Positions 7,716 through 16,720 of a stretch of DNA of 64,000 bases are shown here, one piece after another. Location of the stretch: assembly GCA_024707145.1 (NCBI GenBank), contig JANQAI010000011.1, positions 868,001 to 932,000 of the forward strand. Direction: 5' to 3'. The stretch comes from Magnetospirillum sp. Lineage in GTDB: Bacteria; Pseudomonadota; Alphaproteobacteria; Rhodospirillales; Magnetospirillaceae. A program made the translations under genes and the position numbers. The notes under the pieces were generated by a model. That model saw only the letters and a list, made by a program, of their open reading frames with translations. It ran no database searches and was not told the origin of the DNA. How positions within the stretch are numbered: the stretch's first letter is position 1; the number at the start of each line of letters is the position of its first letter.

Positions 7716-8897
7716 TCAGCGGGCAGTCATCCGATCCAGCAATCGGCGCAGGAAGGCTTCGCCCTGGGCGATCTGGTCCAGGGCGATGAACTCGTCCGGC
7801 CTGTGGGCCTGGTCGATGCTGCCGGGGCCGCATACCACCGTGGGAATGCCGGCATCGTGGAACAGCCCCGCTTCGGTGGTGAAGGCCACCTTGGCGGTGT
7901 CGTTGTTGCCGGAAAGCTGGCGGGCCAGCACCGCCGCCTCGTCGTCCTCGGCGGTGTCCAGGCCGGCGGTGGTGTTGTACTCGTCGAACATGATGCCGCT
8001 GGCTTCGTCCACCGCCAGCATCTCGGGGATCAGCGACTGGGCGAAGGCCCGGAACTCCGCCATCAGCGATTCCACGTCGTGGTTGGGCAGGTTGCGGAAC
8101 TCGAATTCGAAATTGCAGCGGGCCGGCACGATGTTGAGCGCGGTGCCGCCCTGGATCACGCCGGTGTGCACGGTGGTATAGGGCGGGTCGTAGCCGGGGT
8201 CGAAGGGGCCGCTCTCGCGGATGCGGCGCTGCATTTGCCGCAGGAAGGCCACCATTTCCGCCGCCACCTCGACGGCGTTGACGCCGCGATGGTTCAGCGC
8301 CGAATGGCATTCCTTGCCGTGCACTTCGCAGCGAACGTTTTTTTTACCCTTGTGACCGATGATCACTTTCATTTCGGTCGGTTCGCCGACGATGCACAGC
8401 CGAGGGCGGACGGCCAGCCCGCTCAGGTCTTCGATCAGCCGGCGGGCGCCGATGCAGCCGACCTCCTCGTCGTAGGAAAAAGCGAAATGGATAGGGAATT
8501 CCAGGCGGCGGGCGGCGAAATCCGGAGCCAGGGCCAGACAAAGGGCGATGAAGCTCTTCATGTCGGCGGTGCCGCGCCCGTAGAGCCGGTTTTCCGCCTG
8601 CCGCACGGTGAAGGGATCGGACGTCCAGTCCTGGCCTTCCACCGGCACCACGTCGCTGTGGCCCGACAGCACGATGCCGGGCCGGTCGGCGGGGCCAAGA
8701 GTTGCGAAAAGGTTGGCCTTGCCCCGGCTGTCGTCGTAGGTCAAACGCGTAGAGGCACCCAGGGATTCAAGCAGGTCCGCAGCGAATCCAATAAAATCCA
8801 GATTGGATCGATAACTTGTGGTATTGAAGCCCACCAAGCGTTCGATCATGGCAATGCTTGCCGGAGATGGAGTTTGTGCGTATTGGGGCAAGGACAC
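7716..8897 (-). CDS. argE: M20 metallopeptidase, acetylornithine deacetylase (ArgE) type
   Basis: A 393-residue zinc amidohydrolase that would remove the acetyl group from N-acetylornithine in arginine synthesis. Metal ligands of the M20 family are in order: LSGHSDVVPV (His), GRGTADMKSF (bridging Asp), YDEEVGCIGA (catalytic Glu and metal Glu), GEPTEMK and the C-terminal CGPGSIDQAHRPDEF (His). GEPT plus the dimerisation-domain GKECHSA match the ArgE subgroup rather than DapE. A run of eight T at 8338-8345 within the gene is intact and in frame. It stands alone, with no other arg gene near, so related deacylase activity is possible. Confidence 0.85.
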   Translation of the reverse strand: MSLPQYAQTPSPASIAMIERLVGFNTTSYRSNLDFIGFAADLLESLGASTRLTYDDSRGKANLFATLGPADRPGIVLSGHSDVVPVEGQDWTSDPFTVRQAENRLYGRGTADMKSFIALCLALAPDFAARRLEFPIHFAFSYDEEVGCIGARRLIEDLSGLAVRPRLCIVGEPTEMKVIIGHKGKKNVRCEVHGKECHSALNHRGVNAVEVAAEMVAFLRQMQRRIRESGPFDPGYDPPYTTVHTGVIQGGTALNIVPARCNFEFEFRNLPNHDVESLMAEFRAFAQSLIPEMLAVDEASGIMFDEYNTTAGLDTAEDDEAAVLARQLSGNNDTAKVAFTTEAGLFHDAGIPTVVCGPGSIDQAHRPDEFIALDQIAQGEAFLRRLLDRMTAR

Positions 8898-9043
8898 ATA
8901 CTCTTGGCAGGTGGTGACGACAGAAGGTTGCGGTCGCTGACTGTGCTACAATAGATCTGCTCCCGGCCAACTTGCCAGTGGCGGCCGGAAGCATCAATGC
9001 GATAAGTGGATTATTCGTGCGGGGCAGGGGATAGGGCGAGGGT

Positions 9044-10774
9044 ATGAGCGGGGCGGGGTCCAATACCGCAGATAAGGAAACGGAACAGCCGCGGTTTCGC
9101 CTGAGGTCGCTGTCGACGCTGAAAGCCAACGCGTTCGACCTGGCGTTGGCGTCCGTGTTCCTGAACGTGCTCGGCTTGGCCATGCCCATGTCGCTGCTCC
9201 AGGTCTACGACCGCATCCTGCCCAACAAATCCACCGGCACCATGGTTCTGCTGCTACTGGGCGTATTGGGCGCCCTGGTGCTTGAGACGGCGCTCAATTT
9301 CGGCCGCTCCTGGGTCACCGGCTGGGTCGGCGCGCGCTTCGAGCACCGGGCCGGCTGCGAGGCCCTGCGCCGTCTGGTGCTGACCGGCGTCGACCGCTTC
9401 GAGAAGGAAGGCTCCGGCGTCCATCTGGAGCGCATGAATTCCCTGGCGACCGTCCGCGAGTTCTATGCCGGGCAGGCGCTGCTGACGCTGCTCGACCTGC
9501 CCTTTGCCCTGCTCTATCTGGGGCTGGTCTACCTGATGGGCGGACCCCTGGTCACCGTGCCGCTGGTGCTGCTGATGGCCTTTGGTTTCGCCGCCATGCG
9601 GGTGGGCGTCTCGCTGCGCGATGCCATCCAGAAGCGCATCACCGCCGATGACCGGCGCTTCAACTTCATCATCGAAGTGCTGGGCGGCATCCACAGTGTC
9701 AAGGCCATGTCCATGGAAGCCCAGATGGTGCGCCGCTACGAGCGCTTGCAGGAAAGCTGCGCCGAGGGCTACCACCGGGTGGCGCTGAAGAGTTCCGATG
9801 CGCTGGGCGTGTCGTCGTTCTTCTCGCAGATCACCACGGTGGCGGTGGCCGCCTTCGGCAGTCTGATCGTCATGGACGGCAACATGACCACCGGCGGATT
9901 GGCCGCCTGCTCGCTGCTGGCCGGCCGCGCCATGGCGCCGCTGCAGAAGGCGCTCGGCGTGTGGACCCGCTTCCAGACCTTCCTGCTGGCGCGCGATCGC
10001 CTGGAGGAGGTGTTCCAACTGCCGCCCGAAGCCGAGCCCGGCGCCCCGAGGATGGAAACCGTGAAGGGCCGCCTGGAACTGGAGGACGTGAGCTTCCGCT
10101 TCGGCGACAAGGGGCGGGAGGTCATCTCCGACGTCTCGCTGACCGTGGAGGAGGGCGAGTGCATCGCCATCCTCGGGGGCAACGGCTCGGGCAAGACCAC
10201 CTTGCTGACGGTCATGCAGGGCGCCCTGAGGCCCACCAAGGGGCGCGTACTGATCGATGGTCAGGATGTCGCCGGTTTCGAGCCGCAGTCGATCCGCGAG
10301 CAGATCGCCTACCTGCCGCAGATGGGCGTGCTGTTCCAGGGCACCATCTTGCAGAACATCACCATGTTCCGCCCCGAACTGGATGACGTGGCGGTGGAAA
10401 CCGCTGCATTGCTCGGCCTGGACGAGGTGGTGGCGACCATGCCCATGGGCTTCGACAGCAGCGTGGGCGACGGCGCCTACGATTCGCTGCCGCGCGGCAT
10501 CAAGCAGCGCATCGCCATCGCCCGCGCCCTGGTCAACAATCCGCGCATCGTGCTGTTCGACGAGGCCAATACCGCCGTGGACACCGCCGGCGACAACTTC
10601 CTGCGCGTGTGGCTGGAACGGGCCAAGGGCAAGCGCACCCTGGTTCTGGTCACCCATCGTCCCTCGCTGGTCAAGCTGGCCGACCGGGTGTTCGACCTGG
10701 AGCAGGGCCGCCTGGCGCCGCGCGGCCACGAGCACCAGCGTCCGGCACTGGCGGCGCAGGGAGCGGCGCCATGA
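9044..10774 (+). CDS. Type I secretion ABC exporter subunit 1 (non-canonical signature)
   Basis: A 576-residue half-transporter of the PrtD/LapB/HlyB exporter class. Residues ~30-300 are the six-helix membrane domain (MSLLQVYDRILPNKSTGTM is typical of type I secretion ABCs). Walker A GGNGSGKTT is near residue 377, the Q-loop is in YLPQMGVLFQGTI, Walker B is IVLFDEANTAVD and the H-loop is LVTHRPS. The ABC signature, normally LSGGQ, reads LPRGI (about residue 482). The next gene overlaps by four bases and encodes a second such subunit with a different degenerate signature, suggesting a heterodimer. ATG 9044 follows GGGCGAGGG. A TACAAT hexamer at 8947-8952 may be its -10, but no good -35 is seen. 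Confidence 0.88.
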   Translation: MSGAGSNTADKETEQPRFRLRSLSTLKANAFDLALASVFLNVLGLAMPMSLLQVYDRILPNKSTGTMVLLLLGVLGALVLETALNFGRSWVTGWVGARFEHRAGCEALRRLVLTGVDRFEKEGSGVHLERMNSLATVREFYAGQALLTLLDLPFALLYLGLVYLMGGPLVTVPLVLLMAFGFAAMRVGVSLRDAIQKRITADDRRFNFIIEVLGGIHSVKAMSMEAQMVRRYERLQESCAEGYHRVALKSSDALGVSSFFSQITTVAVAAFGSLIVMDGNMTTGGLAACSLLAGRAMAPLQKALGVWTRFQTFLLARDRLEEVFQLPPEAEPGAPRMETVKGRLELEDVSFRFGDKGREVISDVSLTVEEGECIAILGGNGSGKTTLLTVMQGALRPTKGRVLIDGQDVAGFEPQSIREQIAYLPQMGVLFQGTILQNITMFRPELDDVAVETAALLGLDEVVATMPMGFDSSVGDGAYDSLPRGIKQRIAIARALVNNPRIVLFDEANTAVDTAGDNFLRVWLERAKGKRTLVLVTHRPSLVKLADRVFDLEQGRLAPRGHEHQRPALAAQGAAP

Positions 10775-12939
10775 CCGCCGCCCCGCTGATCTCGGCGCTG
10801 CCCAAGGCTAGCGCCCAGGCCATCGAGCATTACCAGCAGCATTTGGCGCAGAACGCCCTGGGCGGCTTCTCCGCCGCCTCGGACCTGGCCGCCTGCCTGC
10901 TGCCGCTGCTCAAGGCGCTGGGTTGGAAGGGCGATCCGCGCAACGTGGCTGAGGCGCTGCCCCACTTCGCCAACGACCTGGACCTGACCGGCCTTCGCAA
11001 CGTGATGGCCAACCTGAACTATTCCAGCCGGCCGGAACGGGTGACGGTCGAGGAGATCGATCCCCGCCTGCTGCCCTGCCTGTTCCTGCCCGACCAGCAG
11101 CACGCCCTGGTCATCAAGTCCAACCGGGACGGCGCGGTCGAGGTGTTCGACAGCGCCACCGGCGAAATCCGCACGCTCGATCATGCCCAGATGCGGGGAA
11201 CCGCCTATTTCTTCTCGCCCATGGCGGCCGATACCGGGCCCAACCGCGTCGGCTGGTTCCGCACCGTGCTGGAACGCTTCCGCCCGCTGTTCTGGCAGGC
11301 CTTCTTCGTCACGCTGTTCCTCAACCTGATGTCGCTGGGCACGCCGCTGTTCGTGATGAACGTCTACGACAAGGTCATCGGCACCGGGTCCATTCCCACG
11401 CTGGTGGCCTTTTGCATGGGCGTCGCCCTTGCCCTGGCCTTCGACACCATCCTGCGGGCGGTGCGGGCGCGCATCCTGGCCTTCATCGGCGCGCGCCTGG
11501 ACAACATCATGGGCAACAACATCTTCCAGCACATCCTGTCGCTGCCGCCGGGCTTCACCGAGCGCGCCACCATCGGCGCCCAGGTGGCGCGCATCAAGGA
11601 CTTCGAGTCGGTGCGCGAGTTCTTCACCGGCCCGCTGGCGACGGTGTTCATGGAATTGCCCTTCGCCATCTTCTATTTCGCCGTCATCTTCATGCTGGGC
11701 GGCGTGCTCGCCCTGGTGCCGGTGATCGGCACCTTCCTGTTCATCCTGGGCGGCATCCTGGTCATGCCGGTGGTGCGCAAGAACGTCGCCATCGCCGGCC
11801 GCGCCGGTTCGCGCCGGCAGGAATTCCTGGTGGAAACCCTGGGCAAGATGCGCGCCGTCAAGCTGTCGGCCGGCGAGCACAACTGGCTCAAGCGCTATCG
11901 CGAGATGTCGGCCCGCGCGGCCTATGGCGGCTTCAAGAACGGTGTGTTCGCCAGCATGATCACCGGCGGGTCCAATGCGCTGATCGTCACCTCGGGCATG
12001 GCGACCATCGCCATCGGCGTGCTGGGCGTCATCGACGGCACCATGACCACCGGCGGCCTGATCGCCGCCATGATGCTGGTGTGGCGCGTTCTGTCTCCCC
12101 TGCAGACCGCCTTCACCCTGATCCAGCGCATCGAGCAGGTGCGCGGTTCCATCAGCCAGATCGACAGCCTGATGAACCTGAAGGCCGAGCGCGACCCCAA
12201 GGCCATGGTGGCGCCGCTGAAAAACCTGAAGGGCCGGGTGTCGTTCTCGCGCGTGTCCCTGCGCTATTCCAACGATGCCGATCCGGCGCTGGTGGGCGTC
12301 TCGTTCGACGTGGAACCGGGCGAGGTGGTGGCGGTGACCGGACGCAACGGCTCAGGCAAATCCACCATCATCAAGCTGATCCTGGGCCTGTACGCGCCTC
12401 AGGCCGGCTCCATCCGCATCGACAGTTCCGACATCCGCCAGATCGACCCTATCGAACTGCGCCATGCGGTCTCCTATGTGCCCCAGGTCTGCAACCTGTA
12501 TTTCGGCACCATCGCCCAGAACCTACGCTTGGCCATGCCCACCGCCACCGATTCCGACATCCGCTGGGCCTGTGAGATGGCCGACGTCTGGGACGAGATC
12601 CAGGCGTTGCCGCGCGGGTTGGAAACCAGGGTGGGCGACGGCAGCATCGACCATCTGCCCACCAGCTTCGTGCAGAAGCTGTCGCTGACCCGCGCCTATC
12701 TCAAGCGCAGCCCGCTGATGCTGTTCGACGAGCCGGTCAACGGCCTGGATTTCGAGGGCGACCGCCAGTTCATGCAGGCGGTGGAGTTCTTCCGCGGCCA
12801 GTCCACCATCTTCATGGTCACCCATCGCCCCAGCCATCTGCGCTTCGCCGATCGTATCCTCGTGTTCGACGGCGGCTATCTCCGTCTCGCCGGCCCCGCC
12901 GAAGAAGTGCGGGCCCGCATTCCCCCGGACCTGATCTAG
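10771..12939 (+). CDS. Type I secretion ABC exporter subunit 2 with C39-like N-domain
   Basis: A 722-residue half-transporter. Residues ~1-150 resemble the C39-peptidase-like domain of HlyB/LapB and have no catalytic Cys-His pair visible, so probably a substrate-docking domain. The membrane domain follows (SLGTPLFVMNVYDKVIGTGSIPTL near 190), then an ATPase with Walker A TGRNGSGKST (near 523), Q-loop SYVPQVCNLYFGT, Walker B PLMLFDEPVNGLDFEGD and H-loop MVTHRPSHLRF. The signature motif is lost: the expected LSGGQ position reads LPTSFVQK. ATG 10771 overlaps the previous stop (ATGA). The substrate is unknown; no RTX or large adhesin gene lies in the window. Confidence 0.88.
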   Translation: MTAAPLISALPKASAQAIEHYQQHLAQNALGGFSAASDLAACLLPLLKALGWKGDPRNVAEALPHFANDLDLTGLRNVMANLNYSSRPERVTVEEIDPRLLPCLFLPDQQHALVIKSNRDGAVEVFDSATGEIRTLDHAQMRGTAYFFSPMAADTGPNRVGWFRTVLERFRPLFWQAFFVTLFLNLMSLGTPLFVMNVYDKVIGTGSIPTLVAFCMGVALALAFDTILRAVRARILAFIGARLDNIMGNNIFQHILSLPPGFTERATIGAQVARIKDFESVREFFTGPLATVFMELPFAIFYFAVIFMLGGVLALVPVIGTFLFILGGILVMPVVRKNVAIAGRAGSRRQEFLVETLGKMRAVKLSAGEHNWLKRYREMSARAAYGGFKNGVFASMITGGSNALIVTSGMATIAIGVLGVIDGTMTTGGLIAAMMLVWRVLSPLQTAFTLIQRIEQVRGSISQIDSLMNLKAERDPKAMVAPLKNLKGRVSFSRVSLRYSNDADPALVGVSFDVEPGEVVAVTGRNGSGKSTIIKLILGLYAPQAGSIRIDSSDIRQIDPIELRHAVSYVPQVCNLYFGTIAQNLRLAMPTATDSDIRWACEMADVWDEIQALPRGLETRVGDGSIDHLPTSFVQKLSLTRAYLKRSPLMLFDEPVNGLDFEGDRQFMQAVEFFRGQSTIFMVTHRPSHLRFADRILVFDGGYLRLAGPAEEVRARIPPDLI

Positions 12940-12941
12940 CC

Positions 12942-14327
12942 ATGACCAGCCAGAGCCTCGTTCCCAGCCCGTCCAACCTGCCGGCTCCGCGCGAGCAGCC
13001 GCCCCAGGCGGTGGTGAAGCAGTCCAGCCGCGTCACCCGGCACCTGGCCCAGGCGGTGCAACTGGAGGAGAGCGGCACCGCGCCGCTGATCCGCTTCACC
13101 ATGGTCCTGGCCTCGGTGGCCTGCCTGGCCTTCGTCAGCTGGGCCGCGTTCACCCATATCGACGAGGTGGCGGTGGCCGAGGGCGAGGTCATCCCCATCG
13201 GCTCGGTCAAGACCGTCCAGCATCTGGAAGGCGGCCTGGTGGAGGAAATCCTGGTCAAGGAAGGCGAACTGGTGGATCTGGACCAGCCGCTGATCAAGCT
13301 GTCCCCGGCGGCGTCGCTGGCTGACCTGGAACAGACCCGCGCCCGCGAGATCACCCTGCTGCTCAAGTCCGAGCGCCTGCGCGCCTTCGCCGAGGGACGC
13401 GACCCCAACTTCTCGTTCGCCAAGGGCTACGAGCACCTCATCGCCGACAATTTCGCCATCTGGCAGGGCCAGGTGCAGTCGCGCGACACCGCCCGCTCGG
13501 TCATCCTCAGCCAGGTCGACCAGAAGAGGGCCGATCTGCACGTGCTGGAGAACCAGCAGGGCACCCTGCGCGAGCAGGTGGAGGCGGTCCACAAGATCAT
13601 GTCCATGAAGCAGGAACTGGTGGACAAGGGCCTGATCAGCCGCGTCAACTACCTTGACACCAGGCGCGAGGTGTCCCGGCTGGAAGGTGAGTTGAACCGA
13701 ACCATCGGCCAGACCGTCACCGCCCGCGACGCCCTGCGCGAGATGGAGCAGCGCCTGATCGACCAGCAGGCCACCCTGCTGAAGCAGACCATGGACGAGT
13801 TGGGCCTCACCATCGCCGAGCTGGCGCAGGTGCAGGAAAGCATCGGCCGGCTGGAGGACAAGGTGAAGCGCCTGGTGATCCCGTCGCCCACGCGCGGCTA
13901 CGTCAAAGGCCTGACCGTGCGCAATGCCGGCGCCGTCATCCAGCCGGGCGGGGTGGTCTGCGACGTGGTGCCGGTGGACCGCGAGATGAAGGTGGAGGCC
14001 AAGGTGATGCCGCGCGACGTGGGCCACCTGAAGCCCGGCCAGCATGTGAAGGTCAAGGTGACCACCTACGATTTCGCCCGCTACGGCGCCATCCAGGGGG
14101 AACTGACCGCGGTCTCCGCCACCAGCTTCCTCAACGACAAGGGCGAGCCCTTCTTCAAGGCGCAGGTCAAGCTGAACGCCAATCATGTGGGCGAAGAGCC
14201 GGGGGTGCACGTGGTGTCGCCGGGCATGACCGTGCAGACCGAGATCGTGACCGGCGACAAGACGCTGCTGCAATACATGCTGAAGCCTATCTTCACCCAG
14301 ATGCAGCAGAGCTTCCACGAGCGTTGA
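12942..14327 (+). CDS. HlyD-family membrane fusion (periplasmic adaptor) protein
   Basis: A 461-residue type I secretion adaptor linking the inner-membrane ABC pair to an outer-membrane TolC-like channel. The cytoplasmic N-tail is ~55 residues. One membrane segment follows (FTMVLASVACLAFVSWAAF), then the lipoyl half-motif GSVKTVQHLEGGLVEEILVKEGELV. A long alpha-helical coiled coil (about 130-300) comes next, then the second lipoyl half (IPSPTRGYVKGLTVRNAGAVIQPGG) and a beta-barrel domain ending in VSPGMTVQTEIVTGDKTLLQYMLKPI, the classical HlyD terminus. It begins two bases after the ABC gene stop. No TolC homologue is encoded here. Confidence 0.93.
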   Translation: MTSQSLVPSPSNLPAPREQPPQAVVKQSSRVTRHLAQAVQLEESGTAPLIRFTMVLASVACLAFVSWAAFTHIDEVAVAEGEVIPIGSVKTVQHLEGGLVEEILVKEGELVDLDQPLIKLSPAASLADLEQTRAREITLLLKSERLRAFAEGRDPNFSFAKGYEHLIADNFAIWQGQVQSRDTARSVILSQVDQKRADLHVLENQQGTLREQVEAVHKIMSMKQELVDKGLISRVNYLDTRREVSRLEGELNRTIGQTVTARDALREMEQRLIDQQATLLKQTMDELGLTIAELAQVQESIGRLEDKVKRLVIPSPTRGYVKGLTVRNAGAVIQPGGVVCDVVPVDREMKVEAKVMPRDVGHLKPGQHVKVKVTTYDFARYGAIQGELTAVSATSFLNDKGEPFFKAQVKLNANHVGEEPGVHVVSPGMTVQTEIVTGDKTLLQYMLKPIFTQMQQSFHER

Positions 14328-14817
14328 GGCGGCGGGGCGCCAGGGCGCCGTCCTCGACGGCGATCCGCCAGGCCAGCAGGGCGCCGTTGAGGGCGGAGAA
14401 CAGGACGGCGATGGCGACGGCGTCGAATGCCAGCGGCAGCAGCGCCACCTCGCCGGCGACGATCCAGTAATTGGGATGGCGCACCAGCCGGTACGGGCCT
14501 CGCCGTACCAGCGGTGCCCCCGGCAAGGTCAGGATCCGGGTGGTCCAATAGGGGCCCAGGCTGGCCAGAACCCAGACCCGCGCCAGCATCAGCAGACCGA
14601 ATCCCACCAGCGGCACGCCGTGCGGCTGGACGTCCGGCGGCACGGCCAATGCCAGGGCCAGCAGCCAGGCGCCGTGCAGCAGCACCATCAGCGGATAGTG
14701 GCCGGCGCCCACCTCCACGGCCCCGCGCGCGCGCAGGCGGCGGGTGTTGGCACCGGCATGCATCAACTCCAGCAGCCGCTGCGCCAGCACCAGGGCAATG
14801 ACCGGGTGCAGCGGCAT
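14293..14817 (-). CDS. ICMT-like membrane methyltransferase
   Basis: A 174-residue integral membrane protein of the isoprenylcysteine carboxyl methyltransferase/PEMT-like family. The SAM-binding signature is visible as LVRRGPYRLVRHPNYWIVAGE near residue 105. Five hydrophobic segments surround it. ATG 14817 overlaps the stop of the upstream type III polyketide synthase (TGATG), so the two are coupled. In Streptomyces srsAB and Bacillus bpsAB the same pairing makes and O-methylates alkylresorcinols or alkylpyrones, so methylation of the polyketide product is the likely job (inference). The 3' end overlaps the hlyD 3' end by 35 bases. Confidence 0.82.
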   Translation of the reverse strand: MPLHPVIALVLAQRLLELMHAGANTRRLRARGAVEVGAGHYPLMVLLHGAWLLALALAVPPDVQPHGVPLVGFGLLMLARVWVLASLGPYWTTRILTLPGAPLVRRGPYRLVRHPNYWIVAGEVALLPLAFDAVAIAVLFSALNGALLAWRIAVEDGALAPRRLNARGSSAASG

Positions 14818-15845
14818 CACGGCTCCAGCAGCAGGAAGCCGGCGGTGAAGCCGGGCCCCAGGGCGGCGGCCACCGAATGGCGAGGCAGGGGAGCCATCAG
14901 CCCACGCTCCAGCACGAACAGGACAGTCGCCGCCGACATGTTGCCGAACTGGCGCAAGACCTCCCGTTCGATGCCCAGGGTGTCTGGCGGCAGGCCGATG
15001 GCCTCCTCCAGCGCCGCCACCACCTTGGCGCCGCCCGGATGGCAGAAGAACCGGCCCACATCCCGGCGGGACAGCCCATGCCGCCCCAGCCACCCGTCCA
15101 GGGCCGGGCGGAAATGGCGCCGGACCAGGGGCGGGATGTCGCGCGAGAACAGGACGCCCAGCCCGTCCTCCTCGATCCGCCAGCCCATGACGTCCAGCAG
15201 ATCGGGCCATGTATGCTCGCCCCACGCGGTCAGGGCGGGGCCGTCAGCCTCGGTTGACAGCAGGGCGGCGGCGCAGCCGTCGCCGAACAGGGCGGTGGCC
15301 ACCACGTTTCCCGGGCTGCGGTCCTGGGGGCGGAAGGTCAGGCCGCACAGTTCCACCACCACCACCAGGACGTTCTTCCCCGGCATGGTGGCGGCCAGGG
15401 CGGCGGCCCGTGCCAGCCCCTGGGCTCCGCCGGCGCAGCCCAGCCCGAAGATGGGCAAGCGGGTCACGTCGGCGCGCAAGCCCATGCGGTCGATCAGCAG
15501 GGCATCCAGGCTGGGGGTGCAGATGCCGGTGGTGGATACCGCCACCAAGGCGTCGATCCGGTCGGGCGACAGTCCCGCCTTGTCCAGGCAGGCCAGGGTC
15601 GCCTGCTCGGCCAGGGCGAGACCGTGCTGGACGAACAGGGCCGAGCGTTCGCGCCAGCCATGCGGATGGCGGTACCAGTCGGGCGGCACGCATGACCAGC
15701 GTTGTTCGATGCCGGCATTGGCATGGACGGGGCCGAGCCGCTCCACCAGATCGCCGAACAGGTGGCGGGCCAGGGTGCTCGCTTCGGCCTGGCCGATGCG
15801 GTGGGGAGGAACGGCGGTGGCGAGGGTGCGTAGGCGAGGCTGCAT
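14817..15845 (-). CDS. Type III polyketide synthase (chalcone/stilbene synthase family)
   Basis: A 342-residue thiolase-fold enzyme that condenses malonyl-CoA units onto an acyl-CoA starter. The full catalytic triad is visible: Cys in IFGLGCAGGAQGL, His in RFFCHPGGAKVV and Asn in LRQFGNMSAATV. The C-terminal GPGFTAGFLLLEP matches the family GFGPGLT loop. ATG 15845 is chosen because AAGGAG lies 5 bases upstream; an in-frame ATG 15 bases earlier lacks an RBS. The coupled ICMT-like gene suggests an alkylresorcinol or alkylpyrone lipid as product (inference from srs/bps operons). Confidence 0.92.
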   Translation of the reverse strand: MQPRLRTLATAVPPHRIGQAEASTLARHLFGDLVERLGPVHANAGIEQRWSCVPPDWYRHPHGWRERSALFVQHGLALAEQATLACLDKAGLSPDRIDALVAVSTTGICTPSLDALLIDRMGLRADVTRLPIFGLGCAGGAQGLARAAALAATMPGKNVLVVVVELCGLTFRPQDRSPGNVVATALFGDGCAAALLSTEADGPALTAWGEHTWPDLLDVMGWRIEEDGLGVLFSRDIPPLVRRHFRPALDGWLGRHGLSRRDVGRFFCHPGGAKVVAALEEAIGLPPDTLGIEREVLRQFGNMSAATVLFVLERGLMAPLPRHSVAAALGPGFTAGFLLLEP

Positions 15846-15992
15846 GGAAGCTCCTTCCACTACCGGTTCATATTGGTGGTGGCGCGTCCGGGTGCGAGTG
15901 CGGCGGAAGAGTTAAATGCGGTCGATGCCTGTTGCGCTTGCCGGCGGCCTCGGCCATCCTGCCCAATCCGTTGTCGAGGTTCCCATCCCGCC

Positions 15993-16691
15993 ATGACCAG
16001 CGACGTTCCCGAACCCCCTTCGCAGCAAACCGAAGCCGAATCCCTGCATCTTGGCATCATGGGGCGTCTCCGCGCCTATTTTTTCGCCGGCATCCTGGTG
16101 ACCGCGCCGGTCTCCATCACCTTCTACCTGGCCTGGCAGTTCATCCGGTTCATGGACGACCAGGTGTCGCCGCTGATCCCGCCGGCCTTCAATCCGAAGA
16201 ACTGGGGCATTCCCGGTTTCGGCCTGGTGCTGGTGGTCGTGTCGCTGACGCTGATCGGCGCCTTGACCGCGGGCTTCGCCGGTCGCCTTCTGGTGCGGGT
16301 CTACGACGCGGTGATGGACCGCATGCCGGTGCTGCGCGGCATCTATTCGGCGGTGAAGCAGATCTTCGAAACCATGCTGGCGCAGAAGGCCAACGCCTTC
16401 CGCGAGGTGGCGCTGATCGAATATCCCCGTAAGGGCATCTGGACGCTGGCCTTCATCACCGGCACCACCAGCGGCGACGTGCGGGCTCGTTTCGATGAAG
16501 AAATGGTCAATGTCTTCGTGCCGACCACCCCCAATCCCACCTCGGGTTTCCTGCTGTTCCTGCCGCGAAGCGAGGTGCAGGTGCTGGACATGAACGTCGA
16601 GGACGGCATCAAGATGGTGGTGTCCACCGGCATCATCACCCCGCCCGAGAAGGCGGTCGGCCCAGCCCAGGCGAAGCCGGAACTAACCTGA
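15993..16691 (+). CDS. DUF502 family membrane protein
   Basis: A 232-residue protein of the DUF502 family, function unknown. Two membrane segments (roughly 30-55 and 75-100) flank DDQVSPLIPPAFNPKNWGIPGFGL. The conserved family core follows: MDRMPVLRGIYSAVKQIFETML, FREVALIEYPRKGIWTLAFIT and VNVFVPTTPNPTSGFLLFLPRSEV. The stop (TGA 16689-16691) lies inside the first copy of a 28-bp tandem duplication. Convergent with recG. Confidence 0.88.
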   Translation: MTSDVPEPPSQQTEAESLHLGIMGRLRAYFFAGILVTAPVSITFYLAWQFIRFMDDQVSPLIPPAFNPKNWGIPGFGLVLVVVSLTLIGALTAGFAGRLLVRVYDAVMDRMPVLRGIYSAVKQIFETMLAQKANAFREVALIEYPRKGIWTLAFITGTTSGDVRARFDEEMVNVFVPTTPNPTSGFLLFLPRSEVQVLDMNVEDGIKMVVSTGIITPPEKAVGPAQAKPELT

Positions 16692-16720
16692 GCCCCAGGC
16701 GAAGCCGGAACTAACCTGAG
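16665..16720. repeat. 28-bp tandem duplication at the ends of two convergent genes
   Basis: Two direct copies with period 28 (16665-16692 and 16693-16720) differ only at the first base (G versus C). Core: CCCAGGCGAAGCCGGAACTA followed by ACCTGAG. The DUF502 stop (TGA) is in copy 1 and the reconstructed recG stop (CTA on this strand, 16711-16713) is in copy 2. Each gene thus has a complete end; before the duplication the two genes would have overlapped. Confidence 0.9.
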
